Source: Roseibium sp. HPY-6
GTDB taxonomy: Bacteria > Pseudomonadota > Alphaproteobacteria > Rhizobiales > Stappiaceae
Reading direction: 5' to 3'
Assembly: GCF_040530035.1 (NCBI RefSeq)
Contig: NZ_JBEWCD010000001.1
Span: forward strand, 1,612,001 to 1,676,000
DNA length: 64,000 bases
The notes beneath the pieces were generated by a model. It made no database searches. It saw nothing but the letters and a program-made list of their open reading frames with translations, and had not been told where the DNA came from. The first letter of the stretch is position 1. Every line of letters begins with the position of its first letter. Below are positions 45,198 to 54,445 of the stretch, one piece after another. Position numbers and translations under genes: made by a program.

Positions 45198-46078
45198 TGG
45201 AAGAGCTTAAAATGGCGACTGGACCAAGCGTCGAATACTTCCTGCCGAAGAACCGGAACGACCCCAGCCTAAAGGACAATATGTACTTCTTCAGGTTGGG
45301 CGCATATGACGCTTCGCGTGAGGCGAAAAGCGCGGCGACTGAAGCGCCTGAGGGTCTTTACTGCTACAGCCCGGACCACTACACGCTGAAAGCAACCGGA
45401 AAGATGTATGAAACGGTCTCCGGACCTGTGCTCAGAACCGTCGAGCACGGCGACTACATCTATGACAATGTGGACGGAGACCTAAATATCTCCGCTGGAC
45501 AGGGCGTTAAAATCCAGGCGAAGAAAACGGTCAGCATTGTCGCCAAAGCGAATGCATCAGACGATGATGAAAGCACTGCAACAGATGATGGCGAGAACTT
45601 CAGTATTGACGCAGGTGAGAACAACCTGCGCTTCGTTCATCACGACTTCGACAGCACGACACGCGAAAACAAGACGACGGTCACACTCGGCAACAAGTAC
45701 AAGTTTGTGCTTGGAGCGGCGCTCACGGGCCTGTTTGGACACAGTCGCGATTCCAGCATGAGCTTCGATGTCAAATTGGGTGCCGTCAGCTTCAGCGCAG
45801 GTCTGGGCGCAAGTCTGGACTGGAAGGCAAACTCGATCAGCTACGGCGAAACGTCAAGATTACTCGTCTATTCCATCCAGCGCTCCTTTCATATTCAAAA
45901 TCACAAGCGCTCTTTCCTTGACGAAGAGTTCACGGTGAAGAAATACGCCGTTAGCCTCATGAGTTCTAACGAAGGTCTTTCGGCGTTCGAAAAATACGTT
46001 TCGCAAAAAGAAACTTCCCAGATCAGTATTGAGACTTCAAATACAGATCTTGTTCTTCATGACTCCCAGAGTATCTGA
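45197..46078 (+). CDS. VgrG-needle-like protein 3
   Basis: About 293 residues. The stop of protein 2 and this start share TGATG. The needle-like strands lie at about 60-140 (HYTLKATGKMYETVSGPVLR, then DLNISAGQGVKIQAKKTVSIV). A later part (KYKFVLGAALTGLFGHS, then VKLGAVSFSAGLGASLDWK) matches the corresponding region of the other two. A start at ATG 45212 is also possible. All three may form one heterotrimeric spike shaft. Confidence 0.62.
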   Translation: MEELKMATGPSVEYFLPKNRNDPSLKDNMYFFRLGAYDASREAKSAATEAPEGLYCYSPDHYTLKATGKMYETVSGPVLRTVEHGDYIYDNVDGDLNISAGQGVKIQAKKTVSIVAKANASDDDESTATDDGENFSIDAGENNLRFVHHDFDSTTRENKTTVTLGNKYKFVLGAALTGLFGHSRDSSMSFDVKLGAVSFSAGLGASLDWKANSISYGETSRLLVYSIQRSFHIQNHKRSFLDEEFTVKKYAVSLMSSNEGLSAFEKYVSQKETSQISIETSNTDLVLHDSQSI

Positions 46079-46129
46079 AGAAGGTTCGAAGCATTTGACA
46101 CAACTGCACATGAAACAGTGAGAGGACAC

Positions 46130-46735
46130 ATGAGCGAACTCGACCTGAAGAATAAGCCAGTTGACGGATTGGGTTTGTCAGACGCACAGCCAACCGCGAG
46201 CATGCGCGTCGAGAGGCTCGAAGGACAAGACATCCTCACAAGGCACGAAGACGGCACCGTGCAGAAAAGCCTGCGGGCCTTCAGCTGCCTTGCGCAACCG
46301 GAACCGGGTGATCTCGTGCTAACCGCCGAAAATGCCGGTAAGACCTACGTGCTTGCCATCCTGGAACGCCCGTCCGGCTCTGACCAGACACCTCTCGCTC
46401 TCACCAGCGAGACCCCGATCCGCATGAAAGCACCCAGGATATCTTTCGAAACACCGGTTTTCGAACTGGCTGCCGGTTCAATTTCTTTCGTGGCCGGTCT
46501 CTTCCATTCGCTCTTCAAGGAAAGCAACCGGATCGCGGGCGTGGATCGCAGCTCCTCTGCTTCGACCACACAGACCACCGGCAGCCGGCTGACTGTCGTG
46601 CATCAGTCGGATGTTCAAAAGGCTGCGGAGTTCAGCCAGACGGTCAATGGTGGAATGGTGGTTCAATCGAAGACCGCGGTTATCAACACGGAATCCGATC
46701 TCCGGCTGAATGGCGAACGGGTCAACGTCGGATAG
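46130..46735 (+). CDS. DUF3540-family protein
   Basis: About 201 residues; start chosen at ATG 46130, directly after GAGAGGA. It has the DUF3540 look: an N-terminal about 80-residue OB-like part (LRAFSCLAQPEPGDLVLTAE) and a C-terminal repeat of short strands (SRLTVVHQSDVQKAAEFSQ, then QSKTAVINTESDLRLNGERVNVG) that resembles a VgrG-type needle end. DUF3540 is found in type VI clusters with DUF2169 and DUF4150. It closes the spike-like gene set. Confidence 0.78.
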   Translation: MSELDLKNKPVDGLGLSDAQPTASMRVERLEGQDILTRHEDGTVQKSLRAFSCLAQPEPGDLVLTAENAGKTYVLAILERPSGSDQTPLALTSETPIRMKAPRISFETPVFELAAGSISFVAGLFHSLFKESNRIAGVDRSSSASTTQTTGSRLTVVHQSDVQKAAEFSQTVNGGMVVQSKTAVINTESDLRLNGERVNVG

Positions 46736-46780
46736 AACATCTCAAAACTAAGTCGTTTCGAGCAAACGAGGCTTCAAGAC

Positions 46781-48628
46781 ATGGCAGACGTCACTGAACT
46801 GACAGGAGCAGCGCGCAAGCATCTCGAAAACGGTAATGTTGACGATGCGCTCGAACTCAGCAGAAAAGCGCTCGAGCGTGCGCCCCGGTCTCCCAAAGCG
46901 CTGAAGACCTACGCCAGCTGCATGATTGCGACCGGCGACCTGGAAGCAGCCGCAGCCTGTCTGACGGAAGTTCTCAAGATCACGCCAGACGACGCCGAGG
47001 CGACCCATGATCTGGCGGTTACGAAAAAGATGCTGGGGGATCACGAGGCTGCCGAGCTACATTTACAACGTGCCGTAGATCTTAAGCCGCAAAACGCACA
47101 ATCCTACGACGCGTTGGGCGCACTTTATGCAGACAGCGGCAAAATGGATCTGGCGCTCCGCAACGCCCTGAAGGCGCACGAACTCGACCCGGAAAACATA
47201 CGCGTTCAACAAAACCTGGCGAGCCTGATGGCACAGGTGGGAGCACCGTTCGATGCCCTGAATTATCTGTCAAACGTGCTGGAAAAAGAGCCCAACAATG
47301 TTCCGGCAAGAACCATGCTTGCAGGTGTCTATCACGACCTCAGCGATCACGACGCCGGTTACGAACACGCCAAGAATGCCTACCTTGCAAATCCGCGAGA
47401 CCCGGTGACGCTGTCGGCCTTCGCCCAAAGCCTGTGTCACGTGGGCCGCGCCGAAGAAGCCCTTGAACTTGCCGACAAGGCGCTCAAGCTCGCGCCTGAT
47501 TACCTGCCCGCTGCGGAAGCTCGGGCCGTTGCGAGCATAGAATCTGGTGCTCCTCATGACGGCATCGCGCTGCTGTCCGACCTGTTAAAGCAAAATACCT
47601 CGAATCCGAACCTGTGCCTGGCGCTGGCACGGGCAATGTTGAGAGCCGGCAAAACCGACGAAGCGATCAAGCTCGCGGAGTTGGCGGAAAAAGATCCGGC
47701 GACCGAGAAACAGGCGAAAGCCCTTCTCGGTCACTGCCTTGCACTTAAGGGCGACTTCGCCAAGATGTCCGAAAGCAGACGCCAGCTGGAAACCGGTGAA
47801 ACAAAGACCACGCCCGGCGAAGAGAACCCGTCGGAGGTTGTTGTCATACCCTTCGAAACAAGGCCCATTGAAGCAATACTTCTCTCCAGGTTCTTGACGC
47901 CGCCGGGCGACCAGACAGAAGCGCCCGGACGCCCTGTGCCAAAGATCTACGCCGCGCCTCCACTTGTTCCCTTTCTGGAAAGGCTGGTTGCCGATGCTGA
48001 GATAGAACCGCTTGCGGAAGACAGTATCAGCAAGGCTGTCACCAAGAATGACGCGGTCCTGCTGACAGACCATGCGCTGGAGACCGGCCTTCAAAATTAT
48101 TCGCCCGGCCTGTTCCGCCCTTATATTTCAAGCGACCAAAGGGCGGACGAATTCTGGACGGAAACGCTGCGGCCCTTCAAGCGCCCCTATGTGGGAGTTT
48201 CCTGGTCAAAGACACGGCCCGATGCGCTCCTGGAAGACGTTGCCGCCGGTTTGAAAGACTGGCCCGGCACAATCTTCAGCCTGGTTTGGGACGATCAGCG
48301 CCATGAACTGGAGGGCAACACGACCATCGTCGACGCCGGCCGGCACCTGATATCCATGGAAGCCCTTATTGATATCATTCACAAGATGGATCTGATTGTG
48401 GCTCCCGACGACATGGTGCTTCATCTGGCCGGAGCCTTGAACGTGCGCAGCCTCGGTCTCGTGACCCCGAGCTTGAACTGGTACTGGCACGAACAAAATG
48501 GCCGGTCCCACTGGTATCCATCCATCAAGTTGATCAAAAGAGACTGGACGCGATCCCATTCGGATTTACGAATGGATATCGCTGAGGCGGTCAAGGGTTT
48601 TGTCTCGGAAGAGCTCAAGGAAGCGTAA
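46781..48628 (+). CDS. TPR protein with a GT9-like C-terminal domain
   Basis: 615 residues. The first about 340 residues hold tandem tetratricopeptide repeats (ARKHLENGNVDDALELSRKALERAPRSPKAL and many similar). The C-terminal about 260 residues resemble the C-terminal half of heptosyltransferase-like (GT9) folds: IIHKMDLIVAPDDMVLHLAGALNVRSLGLV and WYWHEQNGRSHWYPS. Such TPR-GT fusions are common in alphaproteobacteria, but their substrates are unclear. It is the last gene of the island by position and strand. Confidence 0.72.
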   Translation: MADVTELTGAARKHLENGNVDDALELSRKALERAPRSPKALKTYASCMIATGDLEAAAACLTEVLKITPDDAEATHDLAVTKKMLGDHEAAELHLQRAVDLKPQNAQSYDALGALYADSGKMDLALRNALKAHELDPENIRVQQNLASLMAQVGAPFDALNYLSNVLEKEPNNVPARTMLAGVYHDLSDHDAGYEHAKNAYLANPRDPVTLSAFAQSLCHVGRAEEALELADKALKLAPDYLPAAEARAVASIESGAPHDGIALLSDLLKQNTSNPNLCLALARAMLRAGKTDEAIKLAELAEKDPATEKQAKALLGHCLALKGDFAKMSESRRQLETGETKTTPGEENPSEVVVIPFETRPIEAILLSRFLTPPGDQTEAPGRPVPKIYAAPPLVPFLERLVADAEIEPLAEDSISKAVTKNDAVLLTDHALETGLQNYSPGLFRPYISSDQRADEFWTETLRPFKRPYVGVSWSKTRPDALLEDVAAGLKDWPGTIFSLVWDDQRHELEGNTTIVDAGRHLISMEALIDIIHKMDLIVAPDDMVLHLAGALNVRSLGLVTPSLNWYWHEQNGRSHWYPSIKLIKRDWTRSHSDLRMDIAEAVKGFVSEELKEA

Positions 48629-48733
48629 CTCCCCATAATGTGTGTGCGGATTTGCGCTGCTGCTTATATCTAATCGCGAACGTTGCAAACCCGTACCTAC
48701 TGGCAGAGGGAACCGAACGGCATGCCCTGTCGG

Positions 48734-49999
48734 TTAGGCCGCAAGTCGCGTTTCGATGTCCTTGATCGCGCCGAGAAACTCGGCGACTTCCTGAAGGGTG
48801 TTGTAGTGGCACAGCGATACCCGCACGCAGTCGTCAAGACCCAGCGGATCCAGCACATTGCCGCTATAGTGGTCGGCCTTTCGCGTATGGGTGCGAATGC
48901 CCTGGCTGTTGAGAGCTTCAACCACATCCGGTGAAGCGACACCGGCAACGGCAATCGAAACCAAACCTTCGCGCGCCGGATTTTCGGCTCCCGCGATAAT
49001 CCTGACATGGGCGAGATCCTTAAGACCCGGGAGATTGCCGGTGCCGTTGATCATCGCGTCGATCAGAAACCTTTCGTATTGATGGATTGCGCCTCCCGCG
49101 GCTTCAATCCTTTCGCGGCGCTCCGTTGCCGGCGACACTTGACTGCCCAGCCATTCGAAATAAGCAACGACATCGGAAACGGTCGCATAGGCTCCGGCGT
49201 CGCGGGTCCCGAACTCCCAACCGGTGGCAGGAGCGTCGATGAGCATGTCATGGGGAGCCGCGCTCAGCTTGTCGGAAATCCACGCGATCCCGTAGCCGTG
49301 CCGCGAAAAAACCTTGTAGGGCGAGATCGCGTAACCGTCGATCACGTAGCTGTCCAGGTCAAGCTGTCCATGAGCGGCGTGCTGGATGCCGTCTACAATG
49401 ATAACGCAGCCGGGTGCAACCGCACGGATTGCCCTCGATATCGCAGCGACATCCATTGCCATCCCCGACACCGGAGACGCATGCAGGATCGTGGCAACCG
49501 AAACATCCGGGGTAACCAGCGCTGCGTAGTCCTCAGCGGTGACCAGTCCGGTCTCATCGTCGTGAGGAACATTCACATAGCTCAGCCCTGCGATGTCGGC
49601 CCAACGGCGTGCGGCGCTGCGGGTCGCCGGATGCTCGATCGACGAGCCGATAACCTTGGTTCCTTCCGGGGCGTTCACGCAGGCGGTTCTGATCAGCCGG
49701 AACAACAGCTCGGTGCCGCTTTCTCCAGCAAAGAACTGCCCCGAAGATGTGTTCATGAACACCGCAAGGTCCGCCTTCGCCTTGTCGATGACCTTTTGCG
49801 TTCCCTGACCTGCAGGGTTGAAACGGCCAGGATTATCAGGCAGCGCAGCGTAGAACGTCGACGTCTCGACGACGGACTTGAGGGTAAGAGCCCCACCGGC
49901 ATTTTCAAAAAAGATGCGCGGACCCTGGAATGGGCAGCTGTCCACATGGGCAAAGCGATCTCTGATCGCTGCAATCAGGGCTGGGTTGTCTTCTATCAT
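48734..49999 (-). CDS. Class V aminotransferase-fold protein (cysteine desulfurase-like)
   Basis: 421 residues, PLP-dependent fold type I. Features are IFFENAGGALTLKSV near residue 30, SSIEHPATR, VIIVDGIQHAAHG and the PLP lysine in ISPYKVFSRHGYGIAW. It is most like class V enzymes annotated as cysteine desulfurase or kynureninase-type proteins, but no Fe-S assembly gene is nearby, so the substrate is open. It is convergent with the TPR gene. Confidence 0.78.
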   Translation of the reverse strand: MIEDNPALIAAIRDRFAHVDSCPFQGPRIFFENAGGALTLKSVVETSTFYAALPDNPGRFNPAGQGTQKVIDKAKADLAVFMNTSSGQFFAGESGTELLFRLIRTACVNAPEGTKVIGSSIEHPATRSAARRWADIAGLSYVNVPHDDETGLVTAEDYAALVTPDVSVATILHASPVSGMAMDVAAISRAIRAVAPGCVIIVDGIQHAAHGQLDLDSYVIDGYAISPYKVFSRHGYGIAWISDKLSAAPHDMLIDAPATGWEFGTRDAGAYATVSDVVAYFEWLGSQVSPATERRERIEAAGGAIHQYERFLIDAMINGTGNLPGLKDLAHVRIIAGAENPAREGLVSIAVAGVASPDVVEALNSQGIRTHTRKADHYSGNVLDPLGLDDCVRVSLCHYNTLQEVAEFLGAIKDIETRLAA

Positions 50000-50323
50000 G
50001 CGTGTCGTCCTGAATAACTTCAGTCATGGCCCTCAAAAGCCATGCTCCAAGTCGTGTGGCCTGTTCGGCAAAACCGATATGACTTCGTAGCAGGAAGCCG
50101 TCAACACTGACACCGACAATCAAGCATCTAATCTCACTTTGACTGCATGAATGAGCCAGTCATGCGCCGGATCCCGAATTCAGGTATAATCGTGGTTCGG
50201 GACAGGCTCCGGTACGCAGCTACTGCACAACTGAGGCAGTCATTTGCGCGGGCAATATTATCGCCTTCATTACCGAATGCGTTCCCTACGTTGGTCCATT
50301 TATCGCGATAAAGAGTTGTTCTC
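50000..50323. other. Divergent promoter region, no gene seen
   Basis: About 320 bases between the class V aminotransferase (minus) and the Pro-rich hypothetical protein (plus). Short open frames overlap it, but none has a protein-like pattern. No clear palindrome or hairpin stands out. Confidence 0.35.
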
Positions 50324-51328
50324 ATGATCAATAATTTTTTGATACCCCGCCTGTCCAAGACCTCCATGCAAGCTATGGAAACAATCAGCTCGCAGGCACA
50401 GGACGCAGCCACCAACGCGGAGCATGTTGTCGACTGGATCGCGGGAAAGGCAGCCGATACGGCAGAAGCGGGCACCGAACTCGCGCAAGACTATGTCGAA
50501 GCCGGACTGAAAGGTGCCGGCGTTTTCAAGGATGAAGTCTACGAGCAGATCGCCAAGACCGAGATGCTCGAAACCACGAAGCTGATGGTTGAGCGGGCGA
50601 AATGGCATGCTGAAGAGACGATGGGCAATGCCGAAGAAGCCGTGGAACAATTGTCCGATGCCGCTCTGAGAAGCCTGACAAAAAAGATTTTCGACGCAAT
50701 CATTGCCGCGCACGGCACCTGGCGACTGACGGCGCATTTCCGTTTCATCAAGGTCATGGCAGTCTCGGCGATCGGACAACCCGGCTGCCTGACCGGACCG
50801 AACCTTCTCGTTCACATACTCTCGCACAAGGATGTTTCAGGGCTTACCGGAACCGATGCCAAGATCCGCGACGCTGTGGCTGAAGCGGTTTCTGATGCGT
50901 ACTTCCTCTGGCAGTCGAAGGTGATGGTCCCTGGATTGCCCTGGTATCCGGCCTTTGCCGCATGGCCCGGCCCACACGCGCCGCCAACCCCGAATGTGCC
51001 AATGCCTCTTATCGTTTGCCCATCGGCAAAGCTTGCGAAGTTGACGAGCGCTGCCAGTCTGTCAAAGGCGATCAAGGATGGGCTGCCATCAAGTATGAAA
51101 GATAAGGGACCCTACTGCACCGCAGTTGCAACCAGTCTGGCCGCAGGCTTCATGACGTGGTTACCGGCTGCCCAGATAATGGGCGTAATGGGGTTCGGGC
51201 CTGTCCCATCCTACGCACCACCAGCTATCAACGCCGGACCGGTCGTAAACGGTAAAACAATCGAGACGCCAGGATGTTTTTCGGGTACTCCGCCGCTCAT
51301 CCTGACGGTGCCACCGACCTTCAAATAG
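50324..51328 (+). CDS. Hypothetical Pro-rich protein, possibly type VI or contractile-system linked
   Basis: 334 residues, not confidently recognised. The N-terminal about 140 residues are helical and Ala/Glu-rich (possible coiled coil: AQDAATNAEHVVDWIAGKA, AKWHAEETMGNAEEAVEQL). The C-terminal half has a distinctive Pro/Trp-rich block (GLPWYPAFAAWPGPHAPPTP, then PLIVCPSAKLAKLTSAASL) and a late segment AAGFMTWLPAAQIMGVMGFGP. I have the impression of similar blocks in proteins of contractile injection clusters, but I cannot confirm it. The nearby type VI island makes an effector or structural role possible. No signal peptide is visible. Confidence 0.65.
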   Translation: MINNFLIPRLSKTSMQAMETISSQAQDAATNAEHVVDWIAGKAADTAEAGTELAQDYVEAGLKGAGVFKDEVYEQIAKTEMLETTKLMVERAKWHAEETMGNAEEAVEQLSDAALRSLTKKIFDAIIAAHGTWRLTAHFRFIKVMAVSAIGQPGCLTGPNLLVHILSHKDVSGLTGTDAKIRDAVAEAVSDAYFLWQSKVMVPGLPWYPAFAAWPGPHAPPTPNVPMPLIVCPSAKLAKLTSAASLSKAIKDGLPSSMKDKGPYCTAVATSLAAGFMTWLPAAQIMGVMGFGPVPSYAPPAINAGPVVNGKTIETPGCFSGTPPLILTVPPTFK

Positions 51329-51470
51329 CGCCGGCGGTGGTCTGCGTCGGCCATCGGTGAGGTTTGAAACGCGCCTGCGGCATCACCGAAAGCTGGTCCT
51401 CAGTTTGCCGTCTCCTTGCATCAGGCGATTGTCTGCTGACGGTTCCGAACCGGTCTGCTAGGCATGCGTC

Positions 51471-52289
51471 ATGTGTTCTTCTTCGTCTTCGCAACATGAC
51501 CTGGCATCGACCCGCCATGCCGCATCCCTGGCAAGCGTTTACCGGTTGGTGGACCGGCAACTCTCCCCTCTCGGGCTGCGCGCAATGAATGTTCTCGATC
51601 CACGCCGGGGAGATACTGTTCTCGATGTTGGCTGCGGGGCGGGAGGAACCTTGCACCAGCTCTCGGAACGTATCGGACCAAAAGGACGCGTGATCGGTGT
51701 CGACATTGCACCAGCGCTTGTGTCCATCGCGGAGGAAAGATGTAAGGACGACCCCTCTATTGAGCTGATCCGGGCAGACGCACAGACACTTGCGATGCAA
51801 ACAGGATGCCTGGACCGAATCTATTCACGCTTCGGCGTAATGGGATTTGCCAACCCGACCGCGGCCTTCGGGAACTTCCGGCGACTGCTCCGCCCTGGCG
51901 CCCGGCTGGCGTTTTGCTGCTGGCGCACCTTTGAAGAAAACGAACTCGATTACTTTCCGGTGAAAGCGGCCGGGCGCATCCACGACGTGCGCGAGACACC
52001 ATTCAGTTTCTCCGACCCGAGCGCAGTGCGCTTTTTGCTTGAAAACACAGGATTTACGCAGATCGCGTTCGAAGCGTTCGACGCAAATGTCTCGTGCGGT
52101 GACTTGAATGCGACCGTTGAAGTGTTGCTGAGTGTCGGTGCACTCGGCCAGATAGTTCGCGAAAAGACTGCGCACCGTTCCGAAGTTGAGCCGCTCCTGC
52201 GCGAAGCACTGGCGGCAAGGTCAGATACTGCGCATGTGGAACTCAAGGCAGCTGTCTGGATTGTTTCAGCTCACGCGGATCGTTCCTGA
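51471..52289 (+). CDS. SAM-dependent methyltransferase
   Basis: 272 residues, class I methyltransferase. The SAM motif I is VLDVGCGAGGTLHQL near residue 51, motif II region is VIGVDIAPALVSIAEER, and the later VMGFANPTAAFGNFRRLLRPGARLAFCCW is a UbiE-type motif III/IV block. The N-terminal Ser/His-rich 20 residues may not be part of the fold, so the exact start is uncertain. The substrate is unknown. Confidence 0.78.
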   Translation: MCSSSSSQHDLASTRHAASLASVYRLVDRQLSPLGLRAMNVLDPRRGDTVLDVGCGAGGTLHQLSERIGPKGRVIGVDIAPALVSIAEERCKDDPSIELIRADAQTLAMQTGCLDRIYSRFGVMGFANPTAAFGNFRRLLRPGARLAFCCWRTFEENELDYFPVKAAGRIHDVRETPFSFSDPSAVRFLLENTGFTQIAFEAFDANVSCGDLNATVEVLLSVGALGQIVREKTAHRSEVEPLLREALAARSDTAHVELKAAVWIVSAHADRS

Positions 52290-52331
52290 GGGGCGGACTT
52301 TCCTTTGTCGCTGGCTTCGGGCGAGGCTCTG

Positions 52332-52640
52332 TCAAAGCGAAAGAACAAAGGAAAAAACAGCGGCGGAAATCATCCCTGCAAGCATTGCCCAGATGACACT
52401 GCGAAACAGCGCCATTGCAACGAGGGCGAACAAAGTTGCAACGCCCGTTTTAATATCTCCGGAAACCAGAAGCGAAGCCACGAGGGCCGCGATCACGGAG
52501 ACAGAAAGGCCCTCCAGAAAGCGTTCGGTTTTTGGCGTGAGGGCAACCCGGGTCATGAAAAAGGCACCGGCAACTCGGGTAAAAAAAGTTGCGGCAGTCA
52601 TGACTGCGAGCACCAGAAGGAATGACCCTTCACTCAGCAT
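52332..52640 (-). CDS. azlD: Branched-chain amino acid exporter small subunit (AzlD)
   Basis: About 102 residues; the start at ATG 52640 overlaps the azlC stop by 11 bases, and the earlier in-frame start at 52670 would lie inside azlC. It has four hydrophobic segments and the family signature FFTRVAGAFFM near residue 20. AzlD pairs with AzlC to export branched-chain or related amino acids. Confidence 0.8.
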   Translation of the reverse strand: MLSEGSFLLVLAVMTAATFFTRVAGAFFMTRVALTPKTERFLEGLSVSVIAALVASLLVSGDIKTGVATLFALVAMALFRSVIWAMLAGMISAAVFSFVLSL

Positions 52641-53328
52641 GGAGCATAACGGCCACTGCACCGCCCACAAACGCGGCGAGGATGATATTCCACCCCGTTG
52701 GCATGTAGGGGTAGGTCAAGGCCGAGACGGCCATTGCGGAAAGAACCGGCAAGAACAGCGTCTGCGAGCGACGCACAGCTCCGAAGACCGTTGCGGCAAA
52801 GAAACAGATCATTACGACATCGAACCCGAGGTGGTCAGTCTCGCCAAAGAGATCTCCGCCGAATGCACCGGTGGCCGTGCTGCCGACCCACGCGAGCCAC
52901 AGTGTCACCCCGCCACCAAAGAGCACGCCAAGGTCGGTTTTTTCGCGTTGCAGTGATGTGTGAAAATCCGCGAAGTTCGCATCACTCAAGAACGCGAGCG
53001 TCGCTAAACGCCTTTTGACAGGCAGCTGGTTGATCCACTTCGACAAGGCTGCGCTCATGATGATGTGTCGCCCACTCAAAGCAAGCACGACAAGCCCCAG
53101 GGAAAGATAGGCGATGGGTTCTTCCAGAAAATCCAGCGCCGCAAATTGAGCGGTGGCGGTGAACACCAAAGCACTCATTGCAATTGTCTGAAACGGCCCG
53201 AGACCCTGTTCAGTCGCGGCAACGCCGTATGCGATACCAAACGGGACCACGAAAAGACTCACGGGCAACAATCTGCGCATACCCTTCAAAACTCCTGCCC
53301 TTGTGAAGAGAATTTCGGCCACCTGCAT
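52630..53328 (-). CDS. azlC: Branched-chain amino acid exporter large subunit (AzlC)
   Basis: About 232 residues from ATG 53328; a GTG at 53343 would add five residues but lies only seven bases from the operator. AzlC family with LLPVSLFVVPFGIAYG near residue 20 and SALVFTATAQFAAL near 55. It is divergent from a CGNR regulator across two near-identical operator sites. Confidence 0.82.
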   Translation of the reverse strand: MQVAEILFTRAGVLKGMRRLLPVSLFVVPFGIAYGVAATEQGLGPFQTIAMSALVFTATAQFAALDFLEEPIAYLSLGLVVLALSGRHIIMSAALSKWINQLPVKRRLATLAFLSDANFADFHTSLQREKTDLGVLFGGGVTLWLAWVGSTATGAFGGDLFGETDHLGFDVVMICFFAATVFGAVRRSQTLFLPVLSAMAVSALTYPYMPTGWNIILAAFVGGAVAVMLHAE

Positions 53329-53350
53329 CCGTTTCGCGATCACAAACTAA

Positions 53351-53412
53351 CTAACTATTACAATGGTTAGAACGGAAATTGAATTGCGAGTCAACCATTA
53401 TAGTGGTTAGAA
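53351..53412. promoter_or_regulatory. Duplicated operator between azlC and the CGNR regulator
   Basis: Two near-identical elements, ATTACAATGGTTAGAA (53357-53372) and ATTATAGTGGTTAGAA (53397-53412), spaced 40 bp, with 14 of 16 matches. Each sits in a partial palindrome (CTAAC-N10-GTTAG at 53351-53370 and AACCA-N6-TGGTT at 53393-53408). The spacing of about four helical turns suggests cooperative binding by one regulator, most likely the adjacent CGNR protein, covering both divergent starts. Confidence 0.65.
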
Positions 53413-53418
53413 TGATAC

Positions 53419-53946
53419 ATGAGCTATTCTGAGGGACACCCGATAAAACTGGTTGGCGGCCGCTTGGCGCTCGACTTTGTCAACACAGCCGATTGGACAC
53501 CCGAAGATGAAGTCGCCCATGAAAAACTGACGAATATCGCTGACCTGGAAACCTGGTTGCGGGCGTTAAACCTTGAGCAAACGGAACCGGTGCAAGATCT
53601 GCAGAGCCTGATCGACTTTCGCTTTCGCCTGAGACAGCTCATTTTGAAACGAACCGGCGACAGCGTGTTGAACGTCGTTCAGAGCCTCGATTTTTCGAGA
53701 GCCGGTTCGAACGCGTCCATACCTTTCAACCAGTCAATCACCGCGCTCATCGCTGCCTCTGCCGTTTCAGTCCTGACCGATAATCGGGAGCTGAAACGCA
53801 TCAAGATGTGTCCGGGGAACAATTGCGGCTGGCTTTTCGTCGATGAGACAAAGAATGGACGACGCACCTGGTGCAGTATGGAAAGCTGCGGAAACCGGGC
53901 CAAGGCTGCGCGCCACTATGCAAAAATTCGCGAAGAACGGCTTTAG
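53419..53946 (+). CDS. CGNR zinc-finger transcriptional regulator
   Basis: 175 residues. The N-terminal half has the ABATE-type domain (LVGGRLALDFVNTADW), and the C-terminal half holds the CGNR zinc finger (MCPGNNCGWLFVDETKNG, then WCSMESCGNRAKAARHY). Proteins of this kind are predicted stress-induced regulators. It begins six bases after the second operator copy, so it probably autoregulates and controls azlCD. Confidence 0.85.
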   Translation: MSYSEGHPIKLVGGRLALDFVNTADWTPEDEVAHEKLTNIADLETWLRALNLEQTEPVQDLQSLIDFRFRLRQLILKRTGDSVLNVVQSLDFSRAGSNASIPFNQSITALIAASAVSVLTDNRELKRIKMCPGNNCGWLFVDETKNGRRTWCSMESCGNRAKAARHYAKIREERL

Positions 53947-54445
53947 GACCAGAGAGTGGAAGCACAAATTCTCGTGGCAATTTGGTGCGACAAGTCGAGA
54001 CGTAAGAGCACTCCGGTGCGATCCCATAATGTGATTTGTATCAAGCTGACGACTGCCGTTGAACAGTGACGCGCGCGGTTGAGAACAAATCGGTCGATCG
54101 GAAAAAAGAGCTCTTTTTTGCGTTGGAGGACCGCATCTGCGCGGAGCCCACGCAACAACACGGCATTGCCAAAAGGCACTTGATGCGATCAGCCCGAAAA
54201 TCGTTTGTCTGATCAATTGGGATTCAGACACTCAGACCCTCGATTTCAAAGATCCGAGGTTCACACCAACTCGGAAACTTTTACGGCGCCCTCCGTTTCG
54301 CACCATCGACAAACCCAATTCCCCCGTTGTTGATTTTCGAAGGCCACCGGCTTTGAAACCCTTTGATCCGTTCGACGGTAAAAGGCACGACGGACCAACC
54401 AGCTTGCCGGCAAAACACTGAACCAGTCTTGATCGGACGGGTCAC
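53947..54445. other. Gene-free stretch with a perfect 18-bp palindrome
   Basis: About 500 bases without a convincing gene. The one clear structure is AAAAAAGAGCTCTTTTTT at 54102-54119, an 18-bp perfect palindrome without a loop. It is too loop-poor for a conventional terminator but could act as one in either direction or as a protein site. The rest has several short open frames with no protein signature. Confidence 0.35.

Noticed and set aside
38514..48628. Complete type VI secretion system
   Set aside because: No sheath (TssB/C), Hcp, TssJLM or ClpV-like gene is present. Only accessory and spike-like genes are visible.
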